From contig JBJXGA010000422.1 of NCBI GenBank assembly GCA_046152955.1, positions 1 through 9,080 of the forward strand: a stretch of 9,080 bases of DNA, written 5' to 3'. Below, in pieces: positions 5,044 through 9,080 of this stretch. Position 1 is the first letter of the stretch; each line of letters starts with the position of its first letter. The translations under genes were made by a program, and so were the position numbers. This DNA is from SIAF01 sp046152955. GTDB taxonomy: Bacteria > Planctomycetota > Planctomycetia > Planctomycetales > Planctomycetaceae. The notes beneath the pieces were generated by a model, which worked only from the letters and a program-made list of their open reading frames with translations, had not been told where the DNA came from and searched no databases.

Positions 5044-7098
5044 CTATTCAACTCGTTCCAAACCCCGCACCAACAGTTCCACCATGCGTCCTGTATCGAC
5101 CGTGTCGAACAGCTCCAGATTTTCGCTGGTGGTGAGGGGATTGATCCCGGTTTCCCACCCTTTGTCGGGGCGGCGTTTCCAGGCGTCTGCCAGAAACTCA
5201 ACGATCGACCGGGGATCGTCAGTTGTGAGTCCCTCCACTCGCGGTTCGTTGTCGTAATACCACCAGGGCTTGCCGCGACTGGCATACAGCGCGCGCACTT
5301 CGGCGGCAAACGGCGCCTGCCCCTGGACTTCCCAGGAAGCCGCCGGGTGTTTGCGGCCTTGCAACAGATCGATGACCATCCGCGCTGTCCCTCCGAACGC
5401 GCCGATCAAGAACACCGGCTGGCCGGCCTGGATCGAAAGCAAGATCTCTTCCAACACCCCCGGCATTCGGCTGGAGTACCACGATCCCTTGTTCGTCTTC
5501 TCATGCTTCCCCCCCAGAATGATCCGGGCGACGACGCCGCTGCGTTGGCGATCGACCTGGAAGGCGCGCATTTGCGTCATGCCGCGGCACCAGGCGTAGC
5601 GATGTGCGGCCGACTTGTCGCCACCAAAACGCTCGGAGATTGCGGGAACCAGATCGGGGTGGAGCATTTCATCAACGTCATCAGGACGAGGGAGCGGAAC
5701 GATCGTGGCCACATCCTTGTATCCCGCGCGTTCCGCTTTGCTGAGCGCGGGTAGAGGCCATCCATAATGATTGACGATGCACTCGACCGGGGAGACACCG
5801 TCGCGCGCGTTGTGCGTCCGGACGAACTCAAACAACTTCTGCGTGTATCCCTCTTTTCCTAAATGACCGCCGTAGGCCAGAGTTGCTCCCCGAATGAGCA
5901 GGTGCCGGGAAATTTCCTGCATCGCTTGCGTCAGATGCAGTTCGTCTGTCCCCCAGCGCGCCGCGTCGCTGCTTTCCGACAGCGACAGCGCCACCACCCT
6001 TCCCTTGAGCGAGGGGCTTTGGGCTGCGCGATCCAGGGGTGTTGTCAGAGTGACGTTGGTCTGAGTCAAACGCCGCAACTCTCCCACCCCCAGCGGCGGG
6101 TCGGGATAAAGGACGATCGAATGAGGGGCAAGTCCCAACAGCGTTGCCGGCTCGGGCGGGCGAAGGAATGTGATGTCCTTGTCTTGCTTGATTTGCTCCA
6201 ACAACACCCCGGTATACATCAGCCGCAGCGTTTCTTTGAGCAGCAGATCGATGCATTTCGCGGCGCTCCCCTGCCAGCGGATCTTGGGAACATTCTCGAG
6301 AAACGGAAAACTCCGCACTTCCTGCCCCGTCAAGGCGTCGACGACGACAATCGGGCGCTGGTGCTCCTTGGCCAGCATCACCTCTTCGCGGCACCACTCG
6401 CGACTGGAATAGTTGTCCGTCAATACTGCCAACAGCGACGTCCGTTTGACGCCGCTGGCGATCGCGTCCCCGAATCTCTTGCCCGTCTCAATCTCCCCCG
6501 AATCGACCCACGCCTCCACCGGCTGATCGGCCTTGAGTGAATTGATCAGCGCCTCCACGACGCGCGGCTCGCTGTTGATGTCCTGTTTGGCGTGGCTCAG
6601 GAACAGTTCCACGGGGGCGGGACTCTGATCGCCCGACATGTTCATATTTGCCAGGAAACGGCACAACTCAATCACAACGCGGCGCGTTACCCAGGCGTTC
6701 CGCTCGTCCCCTTCAGTCTGGGCAAACGCCCGTCCGAAATTGACCCCCGACAGCCGCGGATCGAGAGGCCAGGCATTGGGGGTCAGTTGCATAGGCAAGC
6801 AGCGCTGCGATGCATGCTGGCAGGCCAGCCAGGTGGTTGCGACAAACTGGCACCAGCGGTCGTCGAGCAGCAGGTCGTCATCCGCCAGCGGAATGACCAA
6901 ATTGCGCCCCGCGCGATCCAACCGCAGCGATGGTGGGGGAGCGCCATCCGGCGCCGTGGGGCAGAACAGCGTCGGTATTTGCAGTCCGGGAACAACCGCG
7001 TCGTCATTGAGTTGCCGATGGACGTGACGCGCTAGATCCCGGGCCGCCTCCGATTCGGGATGGAACAGCAAATGAACTAAAAGCGGCTGAATGGACAT
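5044..7098 (-). CDS. TIR-SLOG protein, candidate NAD-dependent immune effector
   Basis: A 684-residue soluble protein. Residues 160-256 form a TIR domain: first strand VELFLSHAKQD, BB-loop region W197-VDSGEIETGKRFGDAI, strand TSLLAVLTDNYSS, then W235-CREE. E239 lies four residues after the Trp, where TIR NADases keep their catalytic glutamate. Residues about 367-580 form a SLOG (Rossmann-like, LOG/DprA-related) domain: VVALSLSESSD, LAYGGHLGKEGYT (407-419), RIILGGK (525-531) and RMPGVLEEILLSIQAGQPVF with IGAFGG. A helical C-terminus follows. Residues 1-150 look like a further, degenerate TIR fold. SLOG domains in immune proteins such as ThsA bind ADP-ribose-derived signals, and TIR domains make or destroy NAD-derived nucleotides, so NAD-linked defence is the best inference. 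The Met at 7098 is preferred over the in-frame Met at 7140 because GAGGAGAA sits 7 nt before it. No cyclase or second defence gene adjoins it. Confidence 0.88.
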   Translation of the reverse strand: MSIQPLLVHLLFHPESEAARDLARHVHRQLNDDAVVPGLQIPTLFCPTAPDGAPPPSLRLDRAGRNLVIPLADDDLLLDDRWCQFVATTWLACQHASQRCLPMQLTPNAWPLDPRLSGVNFGRAFAQTEGDERNAWVTRRVVIELCRFLANMNMSGDQSPAPVELFLSHAKQDINSEPRVVEALINSLKADQPVEAWVDSGEIETGKRFGDAIASGVKRTSLLAVLTDNYSSREWCREEVMLAKEHQRPIVVVDALTGQEVRSFPFLENVPKIRWQGSAAKCIDLLLKETLRLMYTGVLLEQIKQDKDITFLRPPEPATLLGLAPHSIVLYPDPPLGVGELRRLTQTNVTLTTPLDRAAQSPSLKGRVVALSLSESSDAARWGTDELHLTQAMQEISRHLLIRGATLAYGGHLGKEGYTQKLFEFVRTHNARDGVSPVECIVNHYGWPLPALSKAERAGYKDVATIVPLPRPDDVDEMLHPDLVPAISERFGGDKSAAHRYAWCRGMTQMRAFQVDRQRSGVVARIILGGKHEKTNKGSWYSSRMPGVLEEILLSIQAGQPVFLIGAFGGTARMVIDLLQGRKHPAASWEVQGQAPFAAEVRALYASRGKPWWYYDNEPRVEGLTTDDPRSIVEFLADAWKRRPDKGWETGINPLTTSENLELFDTVDTGRMVELLVRGLERVE

Positions 7099-7105
7099 GG
7101 ACGGG

Positions 7106-7113
7106 TTCTCCTC
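7106..7113 (-). promoter_or_regulatory. Shine-Dalgarno deciding the TIR-SLOG start
   Basis: GAGGAGAA on the minus strand ends 7 nt before the ATG at 7098. The upstream in-frame ATG at 7140 has no comparable site, and it would add 14 residues (MNWFPAITIEENPS) that look like translated leader. Confidence 0.75.
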
Positions 7114-7209
7114 GATGGTTATGGCCGGGAACCAGTTCAACGGGACGCGCTGTTTCAGGCGACCCTTGCCGGCGCAAACTGCGTTGCCTATTTCAGATTC
7201 TGCACTAAA

Positions 7210-9080
7210 TCATTCCTCATCCGGCAATTCGATTCCCCGATAGGCAATGGCGCGCCGCACGGCGGGCGGGATCGGCGCATCCTTCCCCTTGATCGCCCGC
7301 CACAGAATTTCGTTCAGTTCAAAGTCATCGATCTTGTCGTATTCGCTGAAGTCCATCTTGCTCGACCGTTCGGCCCCATAGGCCAATTTGCTGTTAACCG
7401 CCTCCAGGTCAACCCGCGCCGGAACGTGGGTGTACCCGGTCAAATCGGGCTGGTCGCTGAACGACTCGAACATCGGCGTTGCTGCCGCATCGAATTGGCT
7501 CAAGGGGGGAAGCCCCAGGATCAGTTCCATCGTCCGCAGCATGCTCGTGGTCGCATATTGCGTGCTGTCCAGATGCCCCCGGCGGACATAGGGGCTGATC
7601 ACCAGCCCGATCGTCCGGTGGGCATCGACATGGTCCGGGCCGTTCTGCGCGTCGTCTTCGATGACGAAGATCGCTAGCTTCGGCCAGTAAGCGCTGCGGG
7701 AGAGCGCATCGACGAGCCTTCCCAACGCCAGGTCGTTGCTGGCGACGCAGGCCTGCGGCGTCGGAGCGCCCGGGTTGGTCCCTTCGGTGTGATCTTCTCC
7801 CAGACTCATGATCATGAAACGGGGAAGATCTCCGTTCTTTTCGAATTCTCGAAATTCTTCCAGGAACACATCGACCAGATCGGTGTCGCGGATGCGTTGC
7901 CCCGGCCTGGGAGGAAGTCCGTATTTGGGGCACGTATGCCCCACCAGCCCCGGCACGCGCCCTTCCATCCGAAACGTGCCGTCCGCCTGACTGACTCGTC
8001 CGCCATATTCGCCGTAGCTGCGGTACGTCAGGCCATGCCGCTTGCAGGCATCCCAGATGTAACCGCTGGGAGCGTTCGTCAGATCTCCATCGTCATCATC
8101 GTCGATCCCCTGGCGGCTGGAATACGTGAGCGCCCAGTTGCGGGCGATGTAGTCGGTGTTATAGGCCATCGTCGACCAGGGGTGGCCATCCGCTGACACG
8201 TGCCCATTGCAATACAGGTTGTCCAAGAGGACAAACTCGTTGGCCAGCTGATGGTGATTGGGAGTGACCTCTTCGCCGAACATTAATAGTTCGGGATCGC
8301 GATTGCCGCGGGGAATGTCGCTGAATACCTGATCGTAGGTCCGGTTTTCCTTGATGATGTACAGTACGTGTTTGATCGGCGAGGCATCCCCGACCTTTGT
8401 GGGAATCGCCGTGGGGCGGTTCGACGGGGCGTCGCTCAGCAACCGGTCCGAATAGGGGCAATTGCGGTAGACCTGGTGCGTGTACCGGGCCAGTTCATCC
8501 TCCCCAGGAACGTCAACAATGCTGAGCGTTCCCGAAAGAGTGGCGCCGATGTATGGAAACGGAATGTTCCGGTAGCCTCCCTCTTGCGCGGGTTTCTTCA
8601 ACAACTCCTCCAGTTTCTGCCGGTCGGGAGGATTCGCCAGCGTCTGGCCCCCCTTCCCCACGCCAACGAGCAGCCGTTCTCCATCGGGGGTGATCGCCAG
8701 CGCCGTGGGATACCAGCCAGTGGGAATGTACCCCTTGATCTGACTGCGACGCGGCGCTTCAATATCAATGACGGCAACGCAGTTGTTGTCGGCGTTGGCC
8801 ACATACAGCGTCTCCCCTTCGGGGTCCAGGCACAGCGCGTCGGGGGTGCTCCCTTCGGGGGATTTTGGGAAGAGCGGAGTGAAAATCGTCTCCTGAACGG
8901 CTCCGGTCGCCGTATCGATCACTGCCACCTGATTGCTGGAGGCGCAGGCGACGAACAGCCGGTCGTCCGACGGATGCAGCGCGAGCTGATTGGGATGCTC
9001 GCCGACGGAAATCCGCCCGATCGTGCGGAGCGTCTCGGGATCGACCACCAGAACGCTGCGGTCGGCCCAGTCGCTCACGT
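7210..9080 (-). CDS. YVTN beta-propeller / phosphoesterase fusion (N-terminus beyond right edge)
   Basis: The last 622 residues of a two-domain, probably exported protein; the frame is still open at the right edge. Positions count from the GTG at 9078, which reads as an internal Val. Residues 1-145 contain YVTN/YncE-type propeller repeats, each with a strand such as VLVVDPETL, VAVIDTATG or CVAVIDIEAP followed by a P-x-x-LALHP- or DALCLDPEGETLYVAN-like turn. From about 234 a phosphoesterase domain of the acid phosphatase/phospholipase C type begins with IKHVLYIIKENRTYDQVF. E244-N245 is the usual first metal-binding site. GHVSADGHPW (292-301), GEDH (427-430), IEDDAQNGPDH (473-483) and DAHR (485-488) supply the likely remaining metal and substrate residues. 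The substrate is unknown; phosphate or phosphonate esters are usual. The stop is 111 bp before the TIR-SLOG start on the same strand, with no strong terminator seen, so read-through is possible. Confidence 0.9.
   Translation of the reverse strand, partial: VSDWADRSVLVVDPETLRTIGRISVGEHPNQLALHPSDDRLFVACASSNQVAVIDTATGAVQETIFTPLFPKSPEGSTPDALCLDPEGETLYVANADNNCVAVIDIEAPRRSQIKGYIPTGWYPTALAITPDGERLLVGVGKGGQTLANPPDRQKLEELLKKPAQEGGYRNIPFPYIGATLSGTLSIVDVPGEDELARYTHQVYRNCPYSDRLLSDAPSNRPTAIPTKVGDASPIKHVLYIIKENRTYDQVFSDIPRGNRDPELLMFGEEVTPNHHQLANEFVLLDNLYCNGHVSADGHPWSTMAYNTDYIARNWALTYSSRQGIDDDDDGDLTNAPSGYIWDACKRHGLTYRSYGEYGGRVSQADGTFRMEGRVPGLVGHTCPKYGLPPRPGQRIRDTDLVDVFLEEFREFEKNGDLPRFMIMSLGEDHTEGTNPGAPTPQACVASNDLALGRLVDALSRSAYWPKLAIFVIEDDAQNGPDHVDAHRTIGLVISPYVRRGHLDSTQYATTSMLRTMELILGLPPLSQFDAAATPMFESFSDQPDLTGYTHVPARVDLEAVNSKLAYGAERSSKMDFSEYDKIDDFELNEILWRAIKGKDAPIPPAVRRAIAYRGIELPDEE

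Overview
The window looks like chromosomal DNA from a GC-rich bacterium, most likely a planctomycete. This is an inference from gene style rather than a match. It rests on a BlaI-type repressor paired with an M56 membrane protease that lacks a penicillin-binding domain, a secreted coiled-coil protein in the same unit, a YVTN-propeller/phosphoesterase fusion, and the high GC of the coding regions. No rRNA, tRNA, CRISPR array, insertion sequence or phage gene was seen.

Layout. Bases 1-3935 form one leftward block: a strong promoter with two dyad operators (about 3885-3935), a BlaI/MecI-type repressor, an overlapping M56 (BlaR1-like) protease, a secreted coiled-coil protein, a 13-bp hairpin, and the start of an NAD(P)-binding SDR/epimerase-like protein cut by the left edge. 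The first three genes look like an autoregulated envelope-signalling operon: the repressor would sit on its own promoter and the protease would inactivate it on receiving an unknown periplasmic signal.

A rightward gene for a small unknown membrane protein (4096-4590) diverges from that block. It converges on a leftward gene for a 684-residue TIR-SLOG protein (5044-7098), the most striking gene here. That protein has a TIR domain with an intact candidate catalytic glutamate, preceded by what looks like a degenerate second TIR fold and followed by a SLOG nucleotide-sensing domain. This is the architecture of NAD-linked immune effectors, so it is a candidate anti-phage protein.

The 453-bp gap between the two convergent genes is not empty. 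It holds four hairpins with the same 7-nt loop (GCTTGCC or GCTTGCT) and compensated stems, two in each orientation and each pair 68 bp apart. They sit inside two arms of about 110 bp that form an imperfect inverted repeat. Upstream of the TIR-SLOG gene, on the same strand, is the C-terminal 622 residues of a YVTN beta-propeller/phosphoesterase fusion that runs off the right edge.
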